A stretch of DNA of 64,000 nt from Mycobacterium sp. (GTDB lineage: Bacteria > Actinomycetota > Actinomycetes > Mycobacteriales > Mycobacteriaceae). Both the position numbers and the translations under genes were made by a program. Below are positions 18,611 to 27,669 of the stretch, piece after piece. The notes below the pieces were generated by a model. That model was not told where the DNA came from. It saw only the letters and a program-made list of their open reading frames with translations, and did no database searches. The stretch lies in NCBI RefSeq assembly GCF_004298145.1, contig NZ_SCRH01000011.1, positions 159,137-223,136 on the forward strand, given 5' to 3'. Numbering within the stretch: position 1 is the stretch's first letter; every line of letters begins with the position of its first letter.

Positions 18611-19888
18611 ATGGGTGGCGACGAACGTATTGACGGCGGACCCAGGTCGGTCATCGTCGTGGGCGCCGGCATCGTCGGACTGTCCACGGCATGGTTCCTC
18701 CAGGAACGGGGGGTCGACGTCACGGTGGTCGATCGCACGGGCGTCGCCGCGGGTGCGTCCTGGGGCAACGCGGGATGGGTCGCTCCGGGGCTGACCCTTC
18801 CGCTCCACTCGTCCGGTGTGCTGCGCGACGAACTGCAGGCCCTTCGCGATCCGACCACGCCGGCTCACCTGCCGTCGACCGTAGGCGCGCACCTGGGGGC
18901 CATTTTCCTGCAACTGTCACCCTCGTATCGGCGTTCGTCGTCGCAACGGGCCCTGCGAGCCAGCGTGGCGCTCAACGAGGACTGCATCGAAGCCTTCGAT
19001 GTGCTCATCGCCAACGGGGTCGATGCACCGGTGACCGACGCGCCGATCACCGCGCTGTTCCGCGGCACCAGCGAGGCGCAGCGCATGCTGGAAATGCTGC
19101 GCCAGCTCGAAAACGCCGGCCAGCCAATGTATATCACCGCACTGTCCGGCGAGGCGTTGCGCGAACAGGTACCCCCGGCCTCGACGGCAGTCACCGCCGC
19201 ACTGAACATCAACGGCCAGCGCTTCGTCGATCCCCGACGATTCGTCGAAGCCCTGGGCCGCTCGGTGATGGCCCGCGGTGCGGCGATGCACCGGCTTGAA
19301 ATCGACGACATTCACAGCTCCGGTGGCGGCGCCGTGGTGCGGCCGCGCCGCGCCGACCCACTGACCGCCGACGCCGCGGTCATCGCCACCGGTGACCGGT
19401 TGTCCCGGCTGGCCGGCCGCTGGCTCCGAATCCCGGTTCAGGTCCAGAGCGGCTACTCGTTCACCGTGCCGGTTGACCGCCCGATACTGGCGCCCATCTA
19501 CCTGCCGGACCTTCGGGTGGCGTGCACGCCCTACAAGGGCGCGCTGCGTGTTTCAGGCGCCCTGGAATCGCGCCGCCGCCACCAACCGCACCCACGCGAA
19601 CGGGTGGAGGCCATCGCCGCCGCAGCCAGTTCGCTGTTGGACGGGGTGGACTGGACCGCACGCAGCAATGTATGGGCCGGTGCTTGCACGGTCACGCCCG
19701 ACGGTCGCGCCCTGATCGGTGAGCTGGCCCGGGGCGTCTACGTGGCCGGCGGGCACGGCATGTGGGGCTTGGCACACGGCCCGGTAACCGGTCGGCTGCT
19801 GGCCGAACAGATCACCACCGGCAAGCAGCCGCAGGCTCTGGCCGAGTTCGATCCGCAGCACAGAACGCTGCGCCACGCGGCCCGATAA
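18611..19888 (+). CDS. FAD-dependent D-amino-acid dehydrogenase-like oxidoreductase
   Basis: A 425-residue DAO/DadA-family flavoprotein. The N-terminal dinucleotide-binding motif [17 protein letters not shown] and DVTVVDR identify FAD binding. The C-terminal [20 protein letters not shown] is the second FAD contact typical of DadA. It would oxidise an amino acid or amine and pass electrons to the respiratory chain or O2; the substrate is unknown. The start at 18611 has GGAGGT six bases upstream, much better than the upstream in-frame candidates. It stands alone between the Rv1733c-like gene and a GreA-like gene. Confidence 0.8.
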   Translation: MGGDERIDGGPRSVIVVGAGIVGLSTAWFLQERGVDVTVVDRTGVAAGASWGNAGWVAPGLTLPLHSSGVLRDELQALRDPTTPAHLPSTVGAHLGAIFLQLSPSYRRSSSQRALRASVALNEDCIEAFDVLIANGVDAPVTDAPITALFRGTSEAQRMLEMLRQLENAGQPMYITALSGEALREQVPPASTAVTAALNINGQRFVDPRRFVEALGRSVMARGAAMHRLEIDDIHSSGGGAVVRPRRADPLTADAAVIATGDRLSRLAGRWLRIPVQVQSGYSFTVPVDRPILAPIYLPDLRVACTPYKGALRVSGALESRRRHQPHPRERVEAIAAAASSLLDGVDWTARSNVWAGACTVTPDGRALIGELARGVYVAGGHGMWGLAHGPVTGRLLAEQITTGKQPQALAEFDPQHRTLRHAAR

Positions 19889-20021
19889 CACCGAAACCAG
19901 ACCGCGGCGACGACCGACCCCTCGCGGGCTCCCCGTCGCCGGGAACAGCCGCCCAGTAATAGCGCTGCGACACCGCACTTCTCGGGTGCACTCGAACACT
20001 GTCAGAAGAAAGGCAACAGAT

Positions 20022-20489
20022 ATGACTAGCACACAACCCGCATGGATTTCGTCGCAAGCCTACGAGCGGCTACAGCGGGAACTGGCCACTCTGCGGGAGT
20101 TGTGTGACACCAACGCTGTCGACAGCTCCACTGACGACAACTCGGTCGCTGTCCAGCGTGCGTGGCAGGTCCGCATTCGACGGATTCATGAGTTGTTGGT
20201 GGATGCTGTCGTCGGTGAGGATCCGCCCGATGATGGGATCGCCGAACCGGGCATGGTGTTGACGATCCGCTACGACGACACCGGCGAGGTCGAAACATTC
20301 CTGTTCGGCGTGCGCGGCGCCGAATACGTTGGCATGGAGGTCTATTCGATCCGATCGCCGCTGGGTGCCGCCATCGCCGGGGCGCGTCCCGGCGAGCAGC
20401 GCACCTACACCCTGCCCAGCGGTGTCACGCTCACCGTCACACTCCTGACGGCCGTGCCCTACGGTGTTCATTTGGGCGGCCTCAGCTGA
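20022..20489 (+). CDS. GreA/Rnk-like transcription factor family protein
   Basis: A 155-residue protein with a short N-terminal helical part (SSQAYERLQRELATLRELC) and a C-terminal FKBP-like GreA/GreB domain (EPGMVLTIRYDDTGE...YSIRSPLGAAIAGARPGEQRTYTLPSG). The coiled coil lacks the acidic tip typical of GreA, so it more likely binds RNA polymerase as a Gre-like competitor or anti-Gre factor. M. tuberculosis Rv3788 has a comparable layout. AGAAAGG lies upstream of the ATG. A tiny membrane ORF follows ten bases after the stop. Confidence 0.75.
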   Translation: MTSTQPAWISSQAYERLQRELATLRELCDTNAVDSSTDDNSVAVQRAWQVRIRRIHELLVDAVVGEDPPDDGIAEPGMVLTIRYDDTGEVETFLFGVRGAEYVGMEVYSIRSPLGAAIAGARPGEQRTYTLPSGVTLTVTLLTAVPYGVHLGGLS

Positions 20490-20499
20490 GGGTGATCTC

Positions 20500-20592
20500 A
20501 TGATGTTCGATCTGATCGACCCGGTGGCGACGGTGTTTCTTCTGATCGCCGCGATTTTCCTCCTGATGGCCGTGGCGTATGGGCGAATATGA
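20500..20592 (+). CDS. Candidate 30-aa single-span membrane miniprotein
   Basis: The frame begins MMFDLIDPVATVFLLI and ends in LMAVAYGRI, with one membrane-spanning segment over most of its length. GAGGGTGA lies six to nine bases before the ATG, and the ORF begins ten bases after the GreA-like gene. KdpF, CydX-like and similar miniproteins have this form, but no matching large subunit is adjacent. It may be translated from the GreA-like transcript. Confidence 0.4.
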   Translation: MMFDLIDPVATVFLLIAAIFLLMAVAYGRI

Positions 20593-20692
20593 TGTCCGAT
20601 CAAACCCGAGAAACCGACGGGCTCCACGGCCGCCCGTGTGGGTGAGGCCGTCAAAACCACACGCCGAGAAGGGGTTCGAGGTTGCCGCCTCG

Positions 20693-21121
20693 TCACGGGG
20701 CGACGAGCAGAAGCACCCCCGCAACCACCAGGGCGATCACCTTGATCGCCTCCAGACCCACGTAGGCGTAGTGACCGCGAGAACGCGGCGCATTCAGGCC
20801 GGCGAGAACCTTGGCGGAACGTCGGTTCAGAAATGGTCGCACGACCATCAACTGCCCTGCGAGCATCGCGAAGGCGGTCAGGAACGCAGCAATGACACCT
20901 GCCGGCGGAGGCTGCGCCAGAATCACCGCCGCTAAGACGACGGCGAAGACGACCTCGACGGTGTTGAGTGCGCGGAAGACCAGGCGCCCGATCCCGAGAC
21001 CGATCTGCCTCGTCACATTGGGTGCGCGGAACTTCAACGGCGCTTCCAGAAATGAGATCGCCAATACCATTCCCAACCACACGAACGCCAAGGCGACGGC
21101 GATCGACCTCTCGGCGGTCAT
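20693..21121 (-). CDS. Small four-helix membrane protein of unknown function
   Basis: A 142-residue protein with four hydrophobic segments (around residues 5-25, 48-72, 76-98 and 118-140) and loops such as SFLEAPLKFRAPNVTRQ. Its ATG overlaps the stop of the HTH regulator gene (ATGA), making it the third gene of an fdxA-regulator-membrane protein operon. The general form resembles DUF4149/TMEM205-like proteins. I cannot assign a function, but its coupling to a putative redox regulator suggests a linked stress role. Confidence 0.7.
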   Translation of the reverse strand: MTAERSIAVALAFVWLGMVLAISFLEAPLKFRAPNVTRQIGLGIGRLVFRALNTVEVVFAVVLAAVILAQPPPAGVIAAFLTAFAMLAGQLMVVRPFLNRRSAKVLAGLNAPRSRGHYAYVGLEAIKVIALVVAGVLLLVAP

Positions 21122-21792
21122 CTCGAGACACCTTGCAGCTTCAGGTGGGCCAGGCATAGATCCGGTTGAACGAACGCCTCCAGCCGGTCGACAGCGACGG
21201 GCACGGCTTCGTTGTCGAGAACTCCTTGCATCAGGCCCAGGTGAATCGGGCACACGATCTTGCTATGGGTCTCGGCGAGTTCCAGGAATGGGCAGTGCCG
21301 CAAGCCGATCTGCTGCTCTCCCCCAGATTTGTGAGGCTCGGGCGCAAACCCGAACTCGTCGAGCACGCCGACGAGGTGGTCGATCGAGTCCTTCGCAGTC
21401 GTTTCTTTCCGCTGTGGCACAGCCTCTCTGAACTGTCGTCCCCACGCACGACCCGCGGCCTGCGCGTCGGCGCTCGGATCACGACCGGAGGCAACGGTCA
21501 CCGCCAGGATCTCGGCGAGCAGCCGGTAATGGCGCGGTCCGCTCCGGTCCATCCGTGGGACCGCACGAAACATCAGCGGCGGCCGCCCGGGTCCTTTGCG
21601 GTCCGGCTCGACCTGCTCAACCCGGCCGTCGTTGACCAACGCGTCCAGGTGGAAGCGGACCGTATTAGGGTGCACATCAAGTGCTTTGGCGATCGCGGCG
21701 ATGCTCATCGGGGCGGACCCCGCCTTCAACACCCGCAGCACATCACGACGGCGGCCGGACGACTCCTCGCGTGACATGGCGATCGCGCTCAC
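21118..21792 (-). CDS. HTH regulator with C-x13-C-x2-H...C motif (paralogue A, SufR-like)
   Basis: A 224-residue ArsR/DeoR-type winged-helix regulator. The HTH (SIAAIAKALDVHPNTVRFHLDAL, split here by position about 29-51) is followed by a basic wing GRPPLMFRAV. A C-terminal domain follows with Cys167, Cys181, His184 (HCPFLEL...VCPIHLG) and Cys213. Fe-S regulators of the SufR type use a similar HxCP...C arrangement, so a cluster that senses O2, NO or iron is likely but unproven. The GTG start overlaps the fdxA stop (GTGA) and the gene is coupled to the next, so it is made from the promoter bearing the shared palindrome. Two paralogues occur at 26805 and 35971. Confidence 0.8.
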   Translation of the reverse strand: MSAIAMSREESSGRRRDVLRVLKAGSAPMSIAAIAKALDVHPNTVRFHLDALVNDGRVEQVEPDRKGPGRPPLMFRAVPRMDRSGPRHYRLLAEILAVTVASGRDPSADAQAAGRAWGRQFREAVPQRKETTAKDSIDHLVGVLDEFGFAPEPHKSGGEQQIGLRHCPFLELAETHSKIVCPIHLGLMQGVLDNEAVPVAVDRLEAFVQPDLCLAHLKLQGVSR

Positions 21793-22142
21793 ACTCGCTG
21801 AGGATCCTGCTTGGGCAGGTTGGCCACCAACGGTGTGTCGACGCCGAGCGGACCGAGCTTGGCGGCTCCGCCCGGTGACCCCAGGGGCTCGTCACGGCCC
21901 GACAAGGTTTCGGAAAAGAACGCCGCGTTGTCCGCTTGGTACGGCTGCAACTCGTCGGGCAGGTCATCCTCGTAGTAGATCGCCTCGACGGGGCAAACAG
22001 GCTCGCATGCTCCGCAATCCACGCACTCGTCGGGATGAATGTAGAGCGCCCTGCCACCCTCGTAGATGCAGTCGACCGGGCACTCCTCGACGCAGGACCG
22101 GTCCATCACATCGACGCATGGCTTTCCTATCACATATGCCAT
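21789..22142 (-). CDS. fdxA: Seven-iron ferredoxin FdxA
   Basis: A 117-residue ferredoxin. Cys9, Cys17 and Cys50 fit a [3Fe-4S] cluster, and Cys21, Cys40, Cys43 and Cys46 fit a [4Fe-4S] cluster, exactly as in the 7Fe family. It is a low-potential cytosolic electron carrier. The M. tuberculosis homologue (Rv2007c) belongs to the DosR regulon. There is no ribosome binding site before the ATG, and a palindrome with a TGTAAA -10-like element lies only ten bases upstream, so the mRNA may be leaderless. It is the first gene of the operon with paralogue A. Confidence 0.95.
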   Translation of the reverse strand: MAYVIGKPCVDVMDRSCVEECPVDCIYEGGRALYIHPDECVDCGACEPVCPVEAIYYEDDLPDELQPYQADNAAFFSETLSGRDEPLGSPGGAAKLGPLGVDTPLVANLPKQDPQRV

Positions 22143-22151
22143 GCCGTAGAG

Positions 22152-22175
22152 TTTACACAAGCGGTTTTGTATAAA
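22152..22175. promoter_or_regulatory. Palindromic operator, site 3 (fdxA / b561-molybdoprotein, divergent)
   Basis: TTTACACAA-GCGGTT-TTGTATAAA fills the 51-base gap between two divergent genes, 10 bases from fdxA and 19 from the next start. Its arms contain -10-like elements in both directions (TATAAA rightward, TGTAAA leftward), as expected for a repressor site overlapping both promoters. Confidence 0.75.
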
Positions 22176-22193
22176 CCAGATGGAGCGGCCAAC

Positions 22194-24062
22194 ATGACCG
22201 ACAAAGTAACTTCTTCTCGGCGCTCGCAGGGTGCTCACAACGCCGGCGGAAGGCTGGAGTCGTCGGGGAGCACCCCTGCGACTACCGGGCGCAACGGTCA
22301 CGGGCTCGACCCCAACGACGCCTTCGGCCACGAGGACCGGTGCGTGGACTACCGCACGGAGTTGCAGCTGGCCGAGGACATCGTCGACCCGCAGACCTGG
22401 GCCGGCGGGCTGGAAGACAAGCGGGCGATCGCGCCGCGACTGCGTATCGGTCGCGACAGGTGGCTAAATCTCTTGTGGCTCATTCCCATTGGATTTGTCC
22501 TGCTGCTCGCGGCGGTGGCAGTGGGCAAAGGCCTGTACAACATGCCGGCGGTGCAGACATTCATCCAGCGGCATCCGGGCACCCAAGTGCCCTCCGGGAC
22601 CAGCCCGGGCATCCCCGCCTGGGTGGGCTGGACGCACTTTTTCAACCTGTTCATGATGACGTTCATCATCCGGTCCGGAATTCAGATCCTGTGCGACCAT
22701 CCACGGCTCTACTTCAACCGCAACTCCACCCCGGGCAAGGACGAGTGGCTGCGGGTGGCAAAGCCGGTACCGGACGACCCCCTGTGGACGGCCAAGGACG
22801 ATTCGGTCGGGCTGCCAGGCCAGCTGGGGTTACCGGGAATTCGTCACTCGATCGGACTGGCGCGATGGTGGCACCTTGGCATCGACGTCTTGTGGCTACT
22901 CAACGGCGCGGTCTTCTACGTGCTGCTATTCGCCACCGGCCAATGGCGACACATCGTCCCGACCAGCTGGGACGTGTTCCCCAACGCGGTATCGGTTGCG
23001 ATCCAATACCTTTCGCTGAGCTGGCCGCACGACAACACCTGGGTGGCCTATAACGCGTTGCAACTGTTGGCGTACTTCACCACCGTGTTCATCGCCGCAC
23101 CACTGGCGGTCATCACCGGTCTTGGGATGTCGCCGGCCCTGTCGATGCGTTTCACCGTGATCAGTAAGCGGTTGAGCATCCAGACCGCCCGCTCGCTGCA
23201 TTTCCTGGTGCTGATGTATTTCGTGTCGTTCATCGTCGTCCACGTCACGTTCGTCTTCACCACCGAAGCGTTGCGCAACCTCAACCACATGTTCGCCGCC
23301 CGCGACGACGACAGCTGGATCGGGTTCGCGGTCTTCGCCGTGGCCATGACGGTCGTGGCCGTCGGCTGGGTGGCCGCCACGCCGTTCACCTATCGCCATC
23401 CGCGCGTGGTGCAACGGGTCGGCTACGCGCTCGTCGGGCCGCTGCAGCGACTGTTCGAGCGCACCAACCCCAAGCCCGGCGCGTTCACCGAAAAGGACAT
23501 CTCGCCGTATCTGTGGCACAACGGCACCTACCCGGAAACCGTTGAATACAAAGAGTTGGAGAAGAACGACTTCGTGGACTGGCGGCTGCGCGTCTACGGC
23601 CTCGTTGAGCATCCGGTCGAGTTGTCGCTGGCCGACGTGCATGACCTGCCCTACCACGAACAGATCACCCAACACTTCTGCATCCAGGGCTGGTCGGGTG
23701 TCGCCAAATGGGGTGGCGTGTCGATGCAGACGATCATGGACATCGTCAAACCCCTTCCCGAGGCCAAATGGGTGGTGTTCTACTCGCTGGGACCCGGCGC
23801 CGACGGCGGTGTCTACTACGTCGCGCACCCGATCGACCAGATGAGCCACCACCTCACCATGCTGGCCTACGAGATGAACGGCGAGCCACTGAGCTACGGC
23901 CACGGGGCGCCGCTGCGGTTGCGCAACGAACTACAACACGGCTTCCGGCATGTCAAGTGGCTCAAGGGCATTGAGTTTGTCGCACACTACACCGAGCTGG
24001 GCAGCGGGCACGGCGGATACAACGAAGATCACGAGTACTTCGGGCGTCATCAAACTATCTAA
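22194..24062 (+). CDS. Cytochrome b561-type membrane domain fused to a sulfite-oxidase-like molybdopterin domain
   Basis: A 622-residue fusion. After a hydrophilic N-terminus, residues from about 90 to 420 form a b-type cytochrome membrane domain with several His-bearing helices (TSWDVF, SLHFLVLMYFVSFIVVHVTFVF). The C-terminal 200 residues are an oxidoreductase molybdopterin-binding domain, with the molybdenum ligand Cys496 in HFCIQGWSGVAKWGGV. This resembles MsrP/sulfite oxidase catalytic subunits joined to their membrane haem partner. The substrate is unknown; sulfite, methionine sulfoxide or another oxyanion are possible. GGAG precedes the ATG. It diverges from fdxA across operator site 3. 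Confidence 0.85.
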   Translation: MTDKVTSSRRSQGAHNAGGRLESSGSTPATTGRNGHGLDPNDAFGHEDRCVDYRTELQLAEDIVDPQTWAGGLEDKRAIAPRLRIGRDRWLNLLWLIPIGFVLLLAAVAVGKGLYNMPAVQTFIQRHPGTQVPSGTSPGIPAWVGWTHFFNLFMMTFIIRSGIQILCDHPRLYFNRNSTPGKDEWLRVAKPVPDDPLWTAKDDSVGLPGQLGLPGIRHSIGLARWWHLGIDVLWLLNGAVFYVLLFATGQWRHIVPTSWDVFPNAVSVAIQYLSLSWPHDNTWVAYNALQLLAYFTTVFIAAPLAVITGLGMSPALSMRFTVISKRLSIQTARSLHFLVLMYFVSFIVVHVTFVFTTEALRNLNHMFAARDDDSWIGFAVFAVAMTVVAVGWVAATPFTYRHPRVVQRVGYALVGPLQRLFERTNPKPGAFTEKDISPYLWHNGTYPETVEYKELEKNDFVDWRLRVYGLVEHPVELSLADVHDLPYHEQITQHFCIQGWSGVAKWGGVSMQTIMDIVKPLPEAKWVVFYSLGPGADGGVYYVAHPIDQMSHHLTMLAYEMNGEPLSYGHGAPLRLRNELQHGFRHVKWLKGIEFVAHYTELGSGHGGYNEDHEYFGRHQTI

Positions 24063-24121
24063 TCGGTATTTGACGAGACGACGCCCGGCAGGCTTCCCTA
24101 TCGCACGCCCATATCGTAGTG

Positions 24122-24145
24122 TTTATACAATCGTGCTTGTACAAA
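24122..24145 (+). promoter_or_regulatory. Palindromic operator, site 4 (cupin-ctaD)
   Basis: TTTATACAA-TCGTGC-TTGTACAAA, the most symmetrical copy, lies 22 bases before the cupin start codon. The right arm includes a TACAAA -10-like element, so the site overlaps the likely promoter. Confidence 0.75.
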
Positions 24146-24167
24146 TTCCGGAAGGGGGTGGAACCCC

Positions 24168-24560
24168 ATGGCCGACAACCAACTCGACGTGCGGCGGCCG
24201 CCCAGGCCCGACAACCGACCGACAGCATGGTCCACCCACGCCAACCTGCCGGTAGCGGGATTGTCGGACAGCACCCGGGTGGCCAGGAAGTCCGGCGTCC
24301 GTGAAAAACGCGACCTGGACTGGAATGTCATCACGTTGCCGCCCAACGGCGAAATCGGCGCCGCCACCGGAGCGGACGTCGACGTCTTGGTCCACGTGCT
24401 GTTCGGGAGCGGTCGGATCACCACCGATGAGGGCACGATCAAGCTGGCCCCCGGCGCGTTGTTATGGCTGCCAAGCCGGTCGCGGCCGCAATTCACCGCG
24501 GGCCCGGACGGACTTCGCTACCTGACCGTAAACCAAAAGTGGGAGATCCTGCCCCCGTAG
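24168..24560 (+). CDS. Cupin-fold protein preceding ctaD
   Basis: A 130-residue protein whose second half has a cupin outline ([37 protein letters not shown]). The usual metal-binding histidines are absent, so it is more likely a ligand-binding or structural protein than an enzyme. GAAGGGGGT lies upstream of the ATG. The next gene, a cytochrome oxidase subunit I, starts 11 bases after its stop. The pair is expressed from the promoter overlapping operator site 4. Confidence 0.65.
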   Translation: MADNQLDVRRPPRPDNRPTAWSTHANLPVAGLSDSTRVARKSGVREKRDLDWNVITLPPNGEIGAATGADVDVLVHVLFGSGRITTDEGTIKLAPGALLWLPSRSRPQFTAGPDGLRYLTVNQKWEILPP

Positions 24561-24571
24561 TGGAGGACGCG

Positions 24572-26296
24572 ATGACAACTGAAGTCGTACCGGGCGAATT
24601 GTTGGCCGGTCGGCCCTTTCCCGCGCGGCAGGGGCCGACCGGCAGCCTGGTCTACAGGCTGATCACCACGACCGATCACAAAGTGATCGGCATCATGTAC
24701 TGCGTCGCCTGCTTCGTCTTTTTCTTCATCGGCGGCCTGTTGGCGCTGTTGATGCGGGCCGAATTGGCGGCGCCGGGTCTGCAATTCTTCTCGAATGAGC
24801 AGTACAACCAGCTGTTCACCATGCACGGCACGATCATGCTGCTGTTCTATGCCACTCCTGTCGTGTTCGGGTTCGCCAATCTGGTTCTGCCGCTGCAGAT
24901 CGGCGCACCCGACGTGGCGTTCCCGCGGCTCAACGCCCTGTCTTTTTGGCTGTTCGTGTTCGGTGCGCTGATCGCGCTGGCTGGGTTCATCACCCCGGGC
25001 GGGGCGGCCGACTTCGGCTGGACCGCCTACACGCCGCTGTCCGACGCTGTGCACAGTCCAGGCGCGGGCGCCGATCTGTGGATCGTGGGCTTGGCGGTCG
25101 GTGGTTTGGGCACCATCCTGGGTGCGGTCAACATGATCACCACGGTGGTGTGCATGCGCGCGCCGGGGATGACGATGTTCCGGGTGCCGATTTTCACCTG
25201 GAACATCCTGGTGACCTCGATCATGGTGCTGATCATCTTCCCGCTGCTGACCGCGGCGCTGTTCGGGCTGGCGGCCGACCGGCACCTGGGTGCCCACATC
25301 TACGACGCGGCGAACGGCGGGGTAATGCTGTGGCAGCACCTCTTCTGGTTCTTCGGGCACCCCGAGGTCTACGTCATCGCGCTGCCCTTCTTCGGCATCA
25401 TCAGCGAGGTGGTGCCGGTATTCGCACGCAAACCGATCTTTGGTTACAGCACGCTGATCTACGCGACGATGAGTATCGCCGGACTATCGACGGCGGTGTG
25501 GGCGCATCACATGTTCGCCACCGGAGCGGTGCTGCTGCCGTTCTTCTCGTTCATGAGCTATCTCATCGCGGTGCCGACCGGGATCAAGTTCGTCAATTGG
25601 ATCGGCACCATCTGGAAGGGCCAACTGACCTTTGAAACCCCGATGCTGTTCGCGGTCGGCTTCATGGTGACATTTCTGCTGGGCGGGTTGTCCGGGGTGA
25701 TGCTGGCCAGCCCTCCCATCGACTTCCACGTCACCGACTCCTATTTCGTCGTCGCGCATTTCCACTACGTGCTGTTCGGCACCATCGTGTTCTCCACCTT
25801 CGCCGGTGTCTACTTCTGGTTCCCCAAGATGACCGGCCGGTTGCTCGACGAACGGCTGGGCAAGCTGCACTTCTGGCTGACGCTGATCGGCTTTCACACA
25901 ACGTTTTTGGTGCAGCACTGGCTGGGTAACATGGGCATGCCCCGCCGCTATGCGGACTACCTGCCCACCGACGGTTTCGCCGCGCTGAACGTCGTCTCCA
26001 CCATCGGGGCGCTGATCCTGGGCGCGTCGATGCTGCCGTTCGTCTGGAATGTGTTCAGGAGCTGGCGCTACGGGGAACCGGTCACCGTGGATGACCCATG
26101 GGGACACGGCAATTCGCTGGAGTGGGCCACCAGTTGCCCGCCGCCGCGGCACAACTTCACCGAGCTGCCCCGCATCCGTTCCGAACGACCCGCCTTCGAG
26201 CTGCACTATCCGCACATGACCGAGCGGATGCGCAGTGAGCGGCACATCGGGCGCATCGCCCACACCGACGCCGGCGCAGAAAGCCAAAAGCTCTGA
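24572..26296 (+). CDS. ctaD: Cytochrome c oxidase subunit I (extra copy)
   Basis: A 575-residue heme-copper oxidase subunit with about twelve membrane segments. Haem and CuB ligands appear in the expected places: [11 protein letters not shown] (low-spin haem His), [10 protein letters not shown] (CuB His and cross-linked Tyr), WAHHMFATG (CuB His pair) and HFHYVLFG (haem His residues). It would reduce O2 to water. No subunit II, III or IV genes are beside it, so it must use subunits encoded elsewhere or act as an alternative subunit I under low oxygen or NO. TGGAGGA precedes the ATG. A second copy separate from the housekeeping gene is inferred from context. Confidence 0.93.
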   Translation: MTTEVVPGELLAGRPFPARQGPTGSLVYRLITTTDHKVIGIMYCVACFVFFFIGGLLALLMRAELAAPGLQFFSNEQYNQLFTMHGTIMLLFYATPVVFGFANLVLPLQIGAPDVAFPRLNALSFWLFVFGALIALAGFITPGGAADFGWTAYTPLSDAVHSPGAGADLWIVGLAVGGLGTILGAVNMITTVVCMRAPGMTMFRVPIFTWNILVTSIMVLIIFPLLTAALFGLAADRHLGAHIYDAANGGVMLWQHLFWFFGHPEVYVIALPFFGIISEVVPVFARKPIFGYSTLIYATMSIAGLSTAVWAHHMFATGAVLLPFFSFMSYLIAVPTGIKFVNWIGTIWKGQLTFETPMLFAVGFMVTFLLGGLSGVMLASPPIDFHVTDSYFVVAHFHYVLFGTIVFSTFAGVYFWFPKMTGRLLDERLGKLHFWLTLIGFHTTFLVQHWLGNMGMPRRYADYLPTDGFAALNVVSTIGALILGASMLPFVWNVFRSWRYGEPVTVDDPWGHGNSLEWATSCPPPRHNFTELPRIRSERPAFELHYPHMTERMRSERHIGRIAHTDAGAESQKL

Positions 26297-26374
26297 CGAG
26301 AGGGCGGGATTCGATGACCTACGACCGGAGCGTCCGGGTCAAGCCCTTCCGTAGGTAGTACGCTCGGTCAGCCT

Positions 26375-26812
26375 TCAGCGCGCGACCAGGCTGTCGAGTT
26401 CCGGCGTGTCCGAACCCGTGAGCCGCCGGTGCATGGCCCAGGCGATCCGGGCACCCTGGATCTTCGCGCGCTCGGCGATGGGTCCCCGGAACATCTCATC
26501 GACGGTGTCTTTCCACACGGTCAGCCAACGGACAAAGTGACTGCTGTTCAACGGGACTCGTTGATGGACGTGCCGGTGGGCCTGCAACGCGCTGCCCCGG
26601 TAGAGCCCGGCCCGGAACAGCGCGGTCTCCCAGAAGTCGGCCATCACCGGGATGTGCGACTCCAGGCCCTTGGTCCGCAGCTCCGCGAAAGGTTCGTCGA
26701 GAACGTCGTCGGCCATCACCCGGCCGTAAAACCGGCGCAGGAGCGCCTCGACGTCCGCGCGGGTGGCGAGATCCGCGACCGCTTGGCCAACCGGGGCACA
26801 CAACTCAGTCAT
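26375..26812 (-). CDS. Group III truncated hemoglobin
   Basis: A 145-residue globin. The motifs DLATRADVEALLRRFYGRV, HIPVMADFWETALF and LNSSHFVRWLTVWKDTVDEMF match the group III truncated hemoglobin family, with the proximal His in the last one. Such globins bind O2 or NO, often supporting NO or peroxide detoxification. Its start lies inside the end of the upstream HTH regulator gene (eight-base overlap), so the two are translated together. It is convergent with ctaD. Confidence 0.85.
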   Translation of the reverse strand: MTELCAPVGQAVADLATRADVEALLRRFYGRVMADDVLDEPFAELRTKGLESHIPVMADFWETALFRAGLYRGSALQAHRHVHQRVPLNSSHFVRWLTVWKDTVDEMFRGPIAERAKIQGARIAWAMHRRLTGSDTPELDSLVAR

Positions 26813-27575
26813 GCGCGGTCACCCTGGCAAGACACAACTCGCGTTCGACGAACGGTTCCAGCTCGGCTTGCATCCCCGGCGCGGAACCAACCGACTTCTC
26901 CGGCCCCGCCAGGCCCTGTAGCAGCCCCCGGTGCAAGGCGCACGCCACCTCCGGGTGAGCACGGGCCAGGTCACGGACCGGGCAGCTGTGCAGGCGAATG
27001 GTCCGCTGGTTGCGGCGGGTCGATTTTCCGGCCGGAACCAGCTCGGGGCCGAATCCCATCCGGTCGAACACCGCCGTGATCATCGCCGATCTTTGTTCAG
27101 CGGCCTTCCTCGGTGCGGCACCTGCTGGAACGGGTTGTCCCGCAGCATCTTCGCGCGGGTCCTCGTTGGTGATCCGCTGACCCCATCGCCGACCGGCGGC
27201 TTCGGCACGACGGCGCCGCTTGTCGGCGGTTTCGCCGAGTTCCATCGCCAATATCTCGGACAGGATTCGATAGTCCAGCCGCTCGCGCACCGCACGGTAG
27301 CCGGTACGCGGACGGCCCACACCGGTCCGGGTGATCCGGGTACGCTCGACGAGCCCCACACCGCACAACGCGTCAAGGTGGAAGCGCACCGTCGTCGTGT
27401 GCAGTCCAAGGCGAGTGGCGAGTTCGGTCGCGTCGACCGGTTCGTGGCGCTCACGCACCAGTTCAAGAACCCGTTCGCGCTGCCGGCTGTGGCCCCCGCG
27501 GTGCGGTCGTCCGGGCCCGTCCTCGTTGTGCTCGCCCACCCCATCCGTCCTCTCGTCCGGTTGCCCTCCAGGCAT
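26805..27575 (-). CDS. HTH regulator with C-x13-C-x2-H...C motif (paralogue B)
   Basis: A 256-residue paralogue of the regulator in the fdxA operon. Its winged helix (ATELATRLGLHTTTVRFHLD) and basic wing GRPRTGYRAV precede a C-terminal sensor domain with Cys198, Cys212, His215 (HSCPVRDL...ACALHRG) and Cys248. It has a longer charged N-terminus. The start codon lacks a ribosome binding site and lies ten bases from an AT-rich palindrome, suggesting a leaderless mRNA and self-control. It co-occurs with a truncated hemoglobin downstream and an Acg-type nitroreductase divergently, pointing to NO or hypoxia sensing. Confidence 0.8.
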   Translation of the reverse strand: MPGGQPDERTDGVGEHNEDGPGRPHRGGHSRQRERVLELVRERHEPVDATELATRLGLHTTTVRFHLDALCGVGLVERTRITRTGVGRPRTGYRAVRERLDYRILSEILAMELGETADKRRRRAEAAGRRWGQRITNEDPREDAAGQPVPAGAAPRKAAEQRSAMITAVFDRMGFGPELVPAGKSTRRNQRTIRLHSCPVRDLARAHPEVACALHRGLLQGLAGPEKSVGSAPGMQAELEPFVERELCLARVTAHD

Positions 27576-27584
27576 TTAGAGGAT

Positions 27585-27600
27585 ATTATTCATTAATAAT
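27585..27600. promoter_or_regulatory. AT-rich palindrome between regulator B and the acg-like gene
   Basis: ATTATT-CATT-AATAAT, preceded by GGAT, sits ten bases from the regulator start and 70 bases from the divergent nitroreductase gene. A near copy occurs at 42438-42453 in front of the second nitroreductase. Confidence 0.6.
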
Positions 27601-27669
27601 AGCACTGAACGCCCGGATCGTCTCCGGTAACGAACGACGTTGGGGCAGTAGGGAAGCGGGAGGTGCGCC

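Noticed and set aside
26314..26358. Fourteen-codon frame after ctaD
   Set aside because: Too short to support; no membrane span or known motif, and it lies at the end of convergent genes.
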